Positions 50,960 through 62,238 are shown, numbered from the stretch's first letter. The stretch is DNA of 64,000 nt from Lichina pygmaea (GCA_963422465.1 OY730175.1:2976001-3040000); one strand, 5' to 3'. Program-made: numbers and translations. The notes: generated from the letters alone by a model not told the origin.

Positions 50960-53900
50960 ATGGCAGATCCACGTAGCCCTACCTCTTCGCAGGCAGGCCA
51001 ACCTCGGGCTGCGCCTCAGGCGCAAGCCCAGGAACCACCTGTCCCTACCACCCTCACCTTACCTCCAAAGCCGTTGAAGGTAGGTACGCCGAAGAGGTAC
51101 GATGGATCACGAGGGGGATTGGAATTATTCTTCTCTCAGCTTGAGCTTTACTACAGATTCAACGCCGCACAATTCCCTACAGAACAGGAGAAGGTGCTGT
51201 TCACAGCTTCCTACCTGGACGGACTGATATTTGCCTGGTTCAATGTCTACCTACGAGACTTCCTCGACAACAAGGAAGATCCCTCTAGCATGGAGACCAC
51301 GACACAGCAGATCATTGGGAGATTCTCTACCTTCAAGACCCAGATGAAGAAGACCTTTGGGGTCATTGATGAAGAACGAGATGCGGAACGAAAGCTCCAA
51401 GCACTACGGCAGACAGGGTCAGCATCAGACTTCGCGGCGAAGTTCCAACAGCTGTCAGTGAGGACACAATGGGGAGACAGTGCCTTGACAGCACTATTCT
51501 ACCAAGCTCTCAAGGAACAAGTCAAGGATGACATCGCACGAGGAGACTGACCCACCGACCTCGAGGATATGATCAACACAGCGGTACACATCGACGACCG
51601 ACAGTTTGAAGGAGAACTCGAGAAGCGAGGTAAGCATGCAAGGCCATGGGGCAAAAAGACAGCGCCAGCACAAGACAAGTACGGCTTGACACCCATGGAG
51701 ATTGATGCAACAACACCACAGGCAACAAAGAAGAAAGAAACACAGAAGTGTTACAATTGCCAGAAGGTAGGACACCTCGCAGCCAACTGCCAAAGCAAGA
51801 AGAAGAAGGAAGGCAAGGGTAAGCAGTTGAATGCCACCGGTGCCTGGAAAGGCAAGGGTATTCAGGAGCCACCGAGGGCTCCCAGAGGCACGCTACCCAT
51901 GAACCGGTCAGAAGCAACACTCCTCGGACAGGAGGACAATCTCAGACAGCACATCGAAAGACTGGAGAACGATCTGCAGAGGTCACTGGAGGACCTGCAC
52001 GCAATCCAAGACCAGATCGATAAGGTTCATTGGGAGGATGACCTGATCTCCGAATTCGACACAACAGACTACAAGATTGACATAACCGGCATGCCACCAG
52101 TTCCCGAGACACCACTACTCCGACGACAGGATGCGACCTTGTCGGAGGACGGCGAAGCAAGAGTGACGCGATGGGTGGATGACACCATCAGCATCTCACA
52201 GCCCCGAGACATCGCAGCGCAAGTGGACCATCACCAGGCTACAACACCAGCCTGCGGACGTCCTTATTGGAAAGGATGCAAGGACCACCACTGCAAGGAA
52301 CATCTCCTAGAGAAAAGGAGAAGGCACTACTTCCCTGGCCCAGAATACCACAAGAAAGCCTGGAGCATCAAGCACCAGCTAAGCCAGCAAGGGAAAGAAC
52401 ACGATGATTGCAGAGAAGACGCATGGGAGCTATGCTTCACCGAAAAATGCGAAAGACACGCGGCAGAACGCCAGGCTCAGGGTCTTGGTTGTTCAAAAAA
52501 CTAGCAGTGCTCTTCAAATCTGGAGTCGGAAGAGCAGGCAAGACAACACTCCGGAGAGAAGGGGTCAAGCAGAGCCTCGACGCGACAGCCTGCAGTCCGC
52601 ATTTTCGCATCAGGATGAGAGTCAACAGGCATCTGACAAACACCATGATTGACTCTGGAGCTACTGGCAACTTCATGTCAGAAAGTTTTGCCAGGAAGCA
52701 CAAGATCCTGACTCAGGAAAAGAGGAATCCATACCAACTAACAGTAGTGGACGGGACACCACTCTCCAACAACCAAGGACAAGTGACGAAGGAGACCAAG
52801 AACCTACAACTATGTGTCGACAGTACGACAATCAGATCAGAAGAATTTGACTTGGTCCAGATACCACATGAAGTTATATTGGGTCTTCCGTGGTTGGAAA
52901 GTCAAAACCCAAGGATCGACTGGAAAAGAAGGCATCTAGTCTTTCCGAAGAGGAGTCTGGCAACTCGAGCAGAGCCAGAGAAAGTGAGAATCAAAGAGAT
53001 CTCATATGCAGGGTGGAAGAAGCACCACCGGCGAGGGCGAGCCTATGTGGCTTGGATGAAGCCCCGAAACCATCAACTTTGCACCACGCATGACGCCGTG
53101 GGCGAGACTCAGGCACCGCAGCTGCCAAGTGAGTATAAAGACTACCAGGAGATGTTTGGTGAGGAAGCGGTCGCGACACTACCAGAACACCAAGAGTGGG
53201 ATCACGAAATTCTGCTGGAAGACGGAAAGAAACCCACACACAGCCCTATTTACGCTCTATCAGCAAAGGAGCTTGAGGCCTTAAGAGATTACCTGGACGA
53301 GAACCTAGTGAAAGGGTTCATAAGACCTTCAACATCACCGGCTGGATACCCGATATTGTTTGTGCCAAAGAAAGACGGCAAATTACAACTGTGCGTCGAC
53401 TACCGGCAGCTTAATACGATCACAATTAAGAATCGCTACCCGCTACCGTTAATATCGGAAATCCAGGACTGAATCCAAGGAGCCAAGTGGTTTACCAAGT
53501 TCGACATCCGAGGCGCTTTCAACCTGGTTAGGATGAAAGATGGCGAAGAATGGAAGACAGCCTTTCGTACGAGGTACGGGCATTACGAGTATACTGTTAT
53601 GCCATTCGGCCTTACGAATGCACCGGCAACGTTCCAATCACTCATTAACGCCATCCTCCGACAATACCTGGATATATTTGTTACCGCTTATATTGACGAT
53701 GTCTTGGTTTACACCAATGGAACCCTGGAGGAGCACAGACAGCATGTCAAGAAGATCCTACATGCGCTCCAAGAAGCAGGAATGAGGTTACGCCTTGATA
53801 AGAGCGTCTTCCACGTGAAAGAAGTGGAATATTTGGGATCAATCCTGACGACGGAAGGAATCTGTATGGACGATACAAAGACCACGGCAGTACGAGACTG

Positions 53901-55930
53901 GCCAACACCCAAAAACCTCAAAGAAGTCCAATCCTTCCTGGGATTTGCGAACTTCTACCGACGATTCATCAAGGAGTACTCGAGGACAGCAGCACCCTTG
54001 ACTGAACTAACAAAGAAGGAAGAAACCTTCACATGGGGGAACAGCCAAGAGAGAGTGTTCCAGGAGCTGAAAGAGAAGTTCACCTCCGCACCCATACTGG
54101 CATCATTTGATCCCGGACAGCAGATCATCATGGAGACAGATGCCTCAGACCAAGCACTTGGATCTTGCTTGTGTCAACCAGACGCCAAAAACCGCCTACA
54201 CCCTGTCGCATACCGATCAAGAAAGTTCTCTGGCCCAGAACTCAGGTACGATGTTCACGACAAGGAGTTGTTAGTGATTGTTGACGTATTCCAGAAGTGG
54301 AGACCTTACCTGGAAGGAGCAAAGTACACAGTGGACGTGTACTCAGACCACAAGAATTTGGCTTACTTCACGACAACGAAGAAGCTAAACAGATGACAAG
54401 TCTGATGGGCGGAGCTTTTAGCTTCATACAACTTCCAGATCTTCTATCGAAAAGGATCAGAAAACGCACGAGCGGACGCGCTTAGCAGACAGCCTGATAT
54501 GACGACAGACGACACGACAGAAGAGCGCCCAATCCTTGTGACAAAAGGACAAACTCTGGTCTATGCTCAACCTCAGTTAGCGAAAACTGAAGAAATGGGT
54601 GCACTCCTGACCCTAGGCCACAACGTTGCGGCCACAAACAAGGAAGAAGTGCCAGAGAGCGCACAAGAGGACGTGATTCGACAACATCATGATGGACCTC
54701 TACACAGACATCCTGGGCGAGACAAGACTCTGGAAAAGATCTGGAGATGTTACCACTTCAACGGAATGAAGTGGAAAGTGACGGAATTTATTCGCAACTG
54801 CGAAGAGTGTGCGAAAAACAAACTGTCACGCCACAAACCCTATGGAGAGAGTCAACAAATAGACCTCCCAGAAGTGGCTTGGGATACCATCACAATGGAT
54901 TTTGTGGTGAAGCTGCCGAGGTCAGAGGACCCGGTAACAAAGGTGAAATATGACAGTATCTTGGTGGTTGTTGACAAACTCACCAAATACGCTCACCTGA
55001 TCCCGTGGCGAGAGACAGGAACAGTGAGCGAACTCGCCAATGTCCTGCTCAAAGAATTGGTTAGCCAGCGAGGGCTACCCACAAAGATTATCTCGGATCA
55101 AGACAAACTCTTCACCTCGAAATTCTGGAACACGTGGACAAGACAGCTAGGGATAGACACGAGGATGTCTACTGCCTACCATCCACAAACAGACGGACAA
55201 ACTGAGAGAACAAACCAGACGATGGAACAGTACCTACACCACTACATCAACCACCGACAGGATGATTGGGTAGAACTGCTACCAATGGCTCAGTTTGCGT
55301 ACAACGATCAGCAACACAGCGTGACGGGCATGACGCCGTTCTTTGCGAACTACGGCAGAAACCCCCGCTGGGAAGCGATGGCGGCTGGAAGTGGCACTTC
55401 AACGAATGTCGAAAAACTCACTGCTATGCATGAGGAAATGAAGACTGCAATTGAATCCGCACAAAAGACAACAAGCCACTGTCTAAACAGCAAAAGGTTG
55501 AAGGGACCAACCCTGGAGAGGGGGGATAAGGTCTATTTGTCAACAAAAAACCTGCGCTTGAAGCGACCGAGCAAAAAGCTGGATCATGTACGAATCGGAC
55601 TGTTTGAGATTGAGAAGCGCACTGGAGAAGTCAACTACCGACTGAGACTGCCAAAAAAGGCACGGATACACCGAGTATTCCACGTCTCGCTGCTCGAGCC
55701 AGCACCCAGCAACGCAGCAATCGAAACAGAATAGCACTTCGAGGACGACAAAGAAGAGTACGATGTCGAAAGGATCCTAGACAGCCGGAGAAGTGGACGG
55801 AAAATCAAATACCTGGTCAAGTGGTTAGGGTATGACAATGAGGAGAACTTGTGGGAACCCACCGAGAACTTCAGCCCTGCGACGAACGAGAAACTGCGGA
55901 GTTTCCACCAACAAAACCCGCAGAAGCCAG
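50960..55930 (+). mobile_element. G1a gag-pol region
   Basis: Gag starts MADPRSPTSSQAGQ at 50,960. In order follow a CCHC knuckle CYNCQKVGHLAANC (about 51,748-51,790), an aspartic protease with DSGATGNF (about 52,650), RT about 53,280-53,900 with YIDDVLVY (53,691), RNase H about 54,000-54,400 with TDASDQALGS, integrase about 54,650-55,700 with an HHCC region and the DDE core (MDFVVKLP, SDQDKLF, TDGQTERTNQ), and a chromodomain about 55,740-55,930 (EYDVERILDSR, YLVKWLGY, NLWEPTENF). Chromodomains of this kind target integration to heterochromatin in related elements. Roughly three or four breaks. Confidence 0.93.
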
Positions 55931-56401
55931 GATCGATGGAGACAAAGGCCCGAGAGAAGCCAAAGCCTCCGAAGAGAAGAAGTCCTCCAAAGGCGGCGGG
56001 GACTCCACACACGTAGCCTCCTGCTCAAGATCCTCCTGATCCTTGATCGCAGCAAGCTCACGCTTGATGGCCTCACCCTCCTTCTTGGACAACACACGCA
56101 ACTGACGACGGAGACGAAGTTTGCGAGGAAGGAGAACAGACTCCTGCTCCTCGATCTCCTTCAGTTGAGCCTTGAGCTGAGTGCGCTCAAGCTCCATCTT
56201 CTCCCACTCCGACTCCGCAAGATGGAGATCGCAACAGCGACCCTTCTCAAGGCACTGACTGCAAAATGTGGACTCTGAACTGACAACACACTTAGCACGG
56301 TCACGACGACATGCGCTGCATGAAACTTTGGATACCTTGCCCATCTTGCCAACACGAGAACCGAGGACTCCACGACAATTAACACAAGATGTCCGGGTCA
56401 T
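55871..56401 (-). CDS. Antisense ORF in G1a: Zn2Cys6 zinc-cluster protein with coiled coil
   Basis: An uninterrupted 176-codon frame runs antisense to gag-pol, between pol and the 3' LTR, and its last part overlaps the end of pol tail to tail. Cys28, Cys31, Cys38, Cys47, Cys50 and Cys57 give C-x2-C-x6-C-x8-C-x2-C-x6-C, the Zn2Cys6 binuclear cluster of fungal GAL4-like regulators. The basic RRDRAK segment lies between the second and third Cys, as in that family. An N-terminal CVNC pair (6-9) precedes it. Residues 64-130 are Glu/Leu/Lys-rich with a heptad-like pattern and probably form a coiled coil for dimerisation. The C-terminus (SSEALASLGPLS) is Ser/Pro-rich. I take the ATG at 56,401; another in-frame Met is residue 20. 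All six Cys are kept in G1b. A DNA-binding regulator of the element is the natural guess, but function is unknown. Confidence 0.75.
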   Translation of the reverse strand: MTRTSCVNCRGVLGSRVGKMGKVSKVSCSACRRDRAKCVVSSESTFCSQCLEKGRCCDLHLAESEWEKMELERTQLKAQLKEIEEQESVLLPRKLRLRRQLRVLSKKEGEAIKRELAAIKDQEDLEQEATCVESPPPLEDFFSSEALASLGPLSPSILASAGFVGGNSAVSRSSQG

Positions 56402-56453
56402 GGTAAGAGAAGCGAGAGGATCTGGGGACAGAACCTTTGGAGGGAGGGGATGG

Positions 56454-56866
56454 TGTTAAGGCCCAGGCCGGAACGGCTGAGCCGACCGAAGCGAGTGTAC
56501 AGAGGTACACGGAACAATGTTCACCCGACCCGGTGGACGAGGTGGACGATGTGTAACCAGCTCGTCCAGCTCGTCCACAGGAACAATGTTCACCCAACCC
56601 GGTGGACGAGGTGGACGATGTGTAACCAGCTCGTCCAGCTTGTCCACGCAGAAAGCTGATACCCCTCGGGAGGACCCCCCCCCCTCAGGCTCCTGTATAT
56701 AAGAACCCAGATAGCCGGAGAGAATAGCTCTCCAGGCTGAACACACATTACGAGCGACAATAGCAAGAGAGTTACCCCACTTGCTATTCATCTATTGAGT
56801 CCCTGCCCTCCTCGGTCGAAGACAGGACCACCCACATTCTGTGTGAACGTGGACTGGCCTTTAACA
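56454..56866 (+). repeat. G1a 3' LTR
   Basis: TGTTAAGGCC to CCTTTAACA, followed by the AGAAG duplication. CGGCTGAGCCG is at 56,474-56,484. It differs from the 5' LTR at about eight CpG-type positions and in one C run. Confidence 0.95.
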
Positions 56867-57406
56867 AGAAGACTATTCCATGTCTTGCAGCCCATGATAG
56901 ATATTTGAGGTGTGTGTTCTTCAACTTCAGAAGGTTGCTTTTTAGAGAGTGTCCAAATACAAGCAGATTTGTATCATCTGCAAATCCCAGAGCAGAAACA
57001 CCAGTGGAAGAAGAGTGTACAGTTTCATGAAGTTCAGAAATGTAAAATAGAAACAGAATAGAAGATTAAGAGAAACCTTGGGGAACTCCACAGTGAATAG
57101 GAATAGCAGAAGACTCAGAGTCATCAAACACAAGAGTGGTAGAACAACTGGTGCAGAAAGAGAGAATCCAGGAAGATAGCCAGAGAGGAATTTCTTTTCT
57201 CTCTAGGATTTGTTGGAGGATCTTAGGTAGAACTCTGTTATAGACTCCTGAGATATCCAGAGAAAGTAGAGGTGCAACCATGCCTTCCTTTCAGACTATT
57301 TCCACTTGGGAAGTTAGTAGGAAGAGTGCTGATTCAGTTGATCTTTCTTTCCTGAAGTCTATCTGGATTTCTGGCAAAAGTCTAGCTTCTTCTGCTACCT
57401 TGCTTA

Positions 57407-59524
57407 AGTATACTTGTAATACCTGTACCTTGTACAAAAGACTGTCTTCTATTCTTCACCATCTTCTATTCTAACCAGGTTGAAAGTACTTTGAATATTG
57501 AACTTGGTGAACTATTTGGCTTCTTGGATTCAGTCCTGGATTTCCAATATTAACAGTAGCAGGTAGTAATTGTTGATCATGATCATGTTAAGCTGCCAGT
57601 AGTCAACACACAGTCAAAGCTTGCTCTTCTTTTTGGCACAAACAATATCAGGTATCCAGCCAGTGATATTGAAGATCTTATGAACTTTTTCACTAGGTTC
57701 TTGTCCAGGTAATCTTTTAGAACCTCAAACTTCTTCACTGATAGAGTGTAGATAGAGCTGTGTGTGGGTTTCTTTCTATCTTCCAGTAGAATTTCATAAT
57801 CCTAATCTTGGTGTTCTGGTAGTGTTGCAACTACTTCTGCACCAAACATCTTCTGGTAGTCTTTATACTCACTTGGCAGCTGTGGTACCTAAGTCTTGCC
57901 CACAGTGTCATGTGTAGTGCAAAGTTGATAGTTTCAGAGCTTTATCTAAGCTACATAGACTTGCTCTTACCAGTGGTGCTTCTTCCCCCCTGTATATAAG
58001 ATCTTTTTGATTCTCACTCTACTCAGATTGCCAGACTCTTTCTTGGAAAGACTAGGTACCTTCTTTTCCAGTTGATTCTTGGGTTTTGGCTTTCCAACCA
58101 CAGAAAACCCAATATAACTTTGTGTGGTATCTGGACCAAGTTAAATTCTTCTGATCTGATTGTTGTACTGTTGACACACAGTTGTAGGTTCTTGGTCTTC
58201 TTTGTCACTTGTCCTTGGTTGTTGCAGAGTGGTGTCCTGTCCACTACTATTAGCTAGTATAGATTCCTTTTCTCTTGAATCAGGATCCCATGTTTTCTGG
58301 CAAAACTTTCTGACATGAAGTTGCTGGTAGCTCCAGAGTCAATCATGGTGTTTGTCAGGCATCTGTTAACTCTCATCTTGATGTGAAAATACAGACTGCA
58401 GACTGTTATTTCAAGGCTCTGCTTGACTTTTCTTTCTGGAGTGTTGTCTTGCCTGCTTTTCCAACTCCAGATTTGAAGAGCACTGCTAGTTTTTTGAACA
58501 CCTGAGGCCCTGGGCCTGGCATTCTGCCACATGTCTTTCACATTTCTCAGTGAAGTATAGCTTCCATGTGTTTTCTCTGCAATCATCATGTTCTTTCCCT
58601 TGTTGACTTATCTGGTATCTGATGCTCCAGACTTTCTTGTGGTACTCTGGACTAGAGAAATGTTTTTTTCTTCTTTTCTCTAGAAGCTGCTTCTTGCAGT
58701 GGTGGTTCTCACACTCTTTCCAATAGGGGTGTCTGCAGGCTGGTGTTGTAGTCTGGTGGAGGTCCACTTGGGTTGTGATATCTTGGAGCTGTGAGATACT
58801 GATAGTGTCATCCACTTATCACATCACTCTTGCTTCACTAGCCTCTGACAAGATCATGTTCTGTTGTCAGAGTATTGGTGTCTTGGGAACTGGTGGCATG
58901 CTGGCTACATGAATCTTGTAGTCTGTTGTGTTGAATTCAGAGATCAGGTCATTCTCCCAATAGACCTTGTCAATCTGATCTTAGACTATGTGCAGGTTTT
59001 CTAGTGATCTTTGCAGATTGTTCTCCAGTATTTTGATGTGCTGTTTGAGATTGTCCTTCTGTCTAAGAAGTGTTGCTTCAGGCCAGTTCATAGGCAGTAT
59101 ACCTCTGGGAGCTCTTGATAGCTCCTGAATACTCTTGCCTTTCCAGGTGCTGGTGGTATTTAACTGCTTACTCTTGCCTTCTTCTTTTCTCTTGCTTCAG
59201 CAGTTGGCTGTGAGGTGGCCTACCTTCTGGCAATTGTAACACTTCTGTGTTTCTTTCTTCTTTGTTGTCTGTGGTGTTGTTACATCAAATTCTATAGGCA
59301 TCAAGCTGTATTTGTTCTGTACTGGTGTTCTCTTCTTACTCTATAGTCTCACATACTTGCCTCACTTCTCAAGCTCTTGTTTGAACTGTCAGTTATTGAT
59401 ATGTACTGCTGTGTTGATTATGTCTTCAAGATCAGAGTCAGTCTCCACATGTGATGTCATCTTTGACTTGTTCCTTGAGAGCTTGGTAGAACAGTGCTGT
59501 TAAAACACTGTCCCCCCACTATGT
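57407..59524 (-). mobile_element. Ty3/gypsy relic G4, part 3 (RT, protease, Gag)
   Basis: Colinear with G1a 51,480-53,600 in reverse. RT N-terminal sequence lies at 57,420-57,900, a protease with DSGATSNF near 58,345, a knuckle region near 59,200-59,250, and Gag up to 59,520, where it stops at a G3 LTR fragment. The 5' LTR is missing. Strongly decayed with many breaks. Confidence 0.88.
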
Positions 59525-59769
59525 TGTTGCAGTCTGTACTGTACTGTTCTACCTGAGTGTAGGATTAGGGCAAGATGTGGAAGGCAGGTTGGTTCTTGCA
59601 GGAGAGGAGTGTCAAGAAGTGTGAAAAGGTTTAGTGGAACATGGTGGTGATGACACCTGATCAGTGGCTTTGTACAAGACTGTGGTTTGTATTAAAGTAG
59701 ATCTAGTTGTCTGGATCACAACATACGTTGAAGATGATTGTTCCATAAAAGAAGTATCACCTGACTACG
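59525..59769 (-). repeat. G3-family LTR fragment
   Basis: Reverse complement of the right half of the G3 LTR, from its end (TGTTGCAGTC on the plus strand) back to about the TATA region, where the SINE begins. It has lost most CpGs relative to 62,550-62,796. It marks the right limit of G4 in this window. Confidence 0.8.
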
Positions 59770-60139
59770 AGGTGGCATAGTGTAGTGGGAAGCTGGTGAG
59801 AGTTTCCCACTACATAGCACCCATGACCCGGAACTAGTGGTGTCAGGCCTGGAGAACCTGACTAAACTAGTTGTCAGTTTCAATCTGACCCACCCCACAT
59901 TCTGTCACAAAAACCCCTGAGATTCATAGAACTTGTCTAAGATGTACTCCTCGCAAGATGTATGAAAACCCCCAAGAAATAGCTCACCCAATATCTGTCA
60001 AGATCCACAAAACTCTTATTACTGTGCTTTTCCTATTTCCCCTACGGGGTTTGGGGTTTTCCCACAGTACGTACACTACAAACCACAGGGTGTACAGTAA
60101 ATGTGTGAGGTCCCCGAGTCAAGTCTACCAGAGACAAAC
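59770..60139 (+). mobile_element. SINE copy 3, 3'-truncated
   Basis: Plus-strand SINE starting with the tRNA-like head (GGTGGCATAGTGTAGTGGG) and running to GTCTACCAGAGACAAA, where the LINE-B 5' end follows directly. The last 60 bp with the LINE-like tail are missing. Either the LINE-B replaced the SINE tail on insertion, or the two were joined during reverse transcription. Confidence 0.8.
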
Positions 60140-60142
60140 AAA

Positions 60143-60825
60143 AACTCTTCCCAGTACCACATTGTCAAAGGACCATCACTTTTGACAATCAGCGGATTTG
60201 GTCATAAGTCCTGGAAACCAGTCGTGAAGTTTGCTGAAACCACCCACTTCCCAAGAGTGAAAGCCCATCACTTTTCTGAATCAGGCCTATTGGTCAAAAG
60301 TTATGATCCCAGAACTCATGTCTTCTTGCTTCAACTACCAACCACCCAGCCACAACAAGAGTGAGAGGGACCAGAGGTATTCTGAAGGACTGGGCAAAGC
60401 CCTACCTACCTTGGAACAATCAGCCCTGAGACTAAAACTCAGGATTGAGCCAGCACTCCCAGTCTATCAGAGATAAAACACGAAACCTCTCCTAAAAGTG
60501 AGAAACACCCACCAACAAGAAGATCAGAGCTCCCAGGATAAGAGGAATAGTTTAGAGCTTGCCTCTAGTGCTGGTAGAGTTGAAAAACTCTAGGAAAGCT
60601 CAGGCAGGGGGTGTGGTCCCTAGCTTGAGTTAATACAACCAGATTTCCCTAGAGTCTAGTTGGAAAAGACTGCCCAGGAAAGTACAGTCTTGGGGAGTGG
60701 TCCCAGGATTGTGCAACTACTGCTAGGAACCAGGTGACCCTTTGCGAACAACTGGAAGAAGCCTCCAAAAAAGCCTCACCAATCCCAGCCAAAAAGAACT
60801 GCTGGAAGACACCCAAAATCACATA
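60143..60825 (+). promoter_or_regulatory. LINE-B 5' UTR
   Basis: The first 320 bp match the LINE-B copy at 7,637-7,930. From 60,529 to 60,752 it is about 97% identical to the LINE-A leader at 20,465-20,696. Monomers lie at 60,590-60,642 and 60,674-60,726, with a diverged one near 60,410-60,462. It is presumed to carry the internal promoter. Confidence 0.65.
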
Positions 60826-62229
60826 ATGTCAAAGAAAAAACCAGAGAAAGAGAAAGAAAACCAGCCTTCTCCAAGCTCCCAGCAACCCCCAGTAGCTAAC
60901 TCCCTGACAGACCAATCCCAGACTCAAGAAAAAAAAGAAGAGAAGGGGCTGACACCTCCCCAGCTAGTGGAAGAATAGCTTATCCACACAAAAGCTCCCC
61001 AACACATCAAAAAAGCATGGGATAGTATTCTGTCCAAAGTGGCAGAAGCTCTGGACAAAGATGTCTCTACTCACTCACCTAACTCCCAGAGTCTCCAGAA
61101 GATACTTGAGAGACTGGACGGCATTGAGAAACAAGTCCAAAAACAAAACACCAAGCCAACATATGCCCAGGCAGCCCAGAAAACAGTAGGACAGGAAATC
61201 CCTGTTCCAACCAGAATCCACAGTGAAATCACTATCAGACCTGGAACTCAGACTGGCCAGTTAGCAAACAGAACACCAGCCCAGCTCATGGAAGCTCTCA
61301 AGAAGAAAACACCACTCTCCTGCCAAAAAGAAATAAGAGCAGCCAGAAAACTACCCTCAGGAGATATTATAATCTCTCTGGAAACTCCTCAAGCCAAGAC
61401 TCAGCTAGAGGAAAACAAGGACTGGATCCCAGCTGTCTTTACAGCAGAGGCCAAGATATCACCCAGAATCTTTCCAGTGCTAGTCCATGGGGTGCAGACA
61501 AAAGACTTCAAGCCAGAAAACCTAGAGGAAACAAAAAAGACAATCTTCTCCCAAAACCCTGGGATGGAAAGTAAGGTCAACATCCTAAGAACGTACTGGT
61601 CCAGAAAAGCCAAACTCCTCCAGAAGCCAGTCACATCTCTACATCTGGATCTAGCCACCCCAGAGCAAGCAAACCTCCTAATTGAGAAAGGAGTAGTTCT
61701 AGGATACACTCTACATGAAGTAGAACCAGCCCTGCTAGCAACATCAGTCACCCAGTGCTACAAATGTGCTAGGTTTGGACACCAAGCACGCACTTGCCAA
61801 GCCCAAGCCCAGTGCACAGCCTGTGGAGGAAAGCATGCCAGAAGAGACTGCCAGACTTCTCCGGAAACTCTAACACCAAAATGTGCAAACTGCAAGGGAA
61901 ACCACCCAGTCTGGTCAAAGTCCTGCCAGAAAAAACAGGAAGCAATCCAGAAAGCAAGAGAGGTATGGCTAGCAAGACCAGGGAGGTACACAATAGCTCC
62001 CAGACTAGCTCTACCTCAGACTCCCTCAACACAAGAAAAAAGGCCAAGTCTACAAGACAGACAAGAAGCTAAGAAAAGAAAACAAGGGAAAGTACTAAGA
62101 GTATGCTCAAGCTCAAGACTGAACACTCAGCTCCCCACTTTCCCACTTGCACAGAACTCAGAGTTCCAAATCAACATACCCAGAAAAAAAGCTACTGAGA
62201 TCTTGGAAGACTCTAGCCAAGAGGATTAA
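60826..62229 (+). pseudogene. LINE-B ORF1, Gag-like, one internal stop
   Basis: The frame starts MSKKKPEKEKENQ, equivalent to the LINE-A start, and runs to TAA at 62,227-62,229. One TAG at 60,976-60,978 interrupts the N-terminal disordered region; an ATG at 61,039 opens the remaining 396 codons. The conserved domain and three zinc knuckles (CYKCARFGHQARTC, CTACGGKHARRDC, CANCKGNHPVWSKSC) are intact. If translation began at 61,039 a protein lacking only the N-terminus could be made. The stop overlaps the ORF2 start as TAATG, against ATGA in LINE-A. It is clearly diverged from LINE-A ORF1, although the leaders are nearly identical. Confidence 0.85.
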
Positions 62230-62238
62230 TGAGTTACT

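Larger units (their letters stand above)
50510..56866 (+). mobile_element. Ty3/gypsy element G1a (chromodomain type), youngest LTR element
   Basis: Plus-strand LTR retrotransposon of 6.36 kb with 412- and 413-bp LTRs and a 5-bp duplication AGAAG (50,505-50,509 and 56,867-56,871). The LTRs differ at about eight bases plus one C-tract length change, about 2%, and every substitution is a CpG-type transition. Order: Gag, protease, RT, RNase H, integrase, chromodomain, then an antisense ORF. It looks nearly whole, with roughly three or four breaks in gag-pol. It is the most CpG-rich and youngest LTR element in the window. Confidence 0.95.
49241..57406 (-). mobile_element. LINE-A copy 5, 5'-truncated, split by G1a
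   Basis: Minus-strand LINE-A in two parts (49,241-50,509 and 56,872-57,406) inserted into the RT region of G4, with a perfect 14-bp duplication AGTATACTTGTAAT (49,227-49,240 and 57,407-57,420). It has the tail, 3' UTR, zinc-knuckle region and RT back to about the GKLMEAITAARLSKV region. Several stops break ORF2 (49,412-49,786 and 57,066-57,281 stay open). G1a inserted at 50,509 with the target AGAAG. Confidence 0.92.
60143..62238 (+). mobile_element. LINE-B copy 3, 5'-complete, cut by G3
   Basis: It starts ACTCTTCCCAGTACCAC, the 5' terminus shared with 7,930 (reverse) and 10,934. It has a 5' UTR (60,143-60,825), ORF1 (60,826-62,229) and the first codons of ORF2 before the G3 LTR at 62,239. 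The rest of ORF2 should lie beyond the right edge of the window. The likely G3 target is TTACT (62,234-62,238). Confidence 0.9.
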
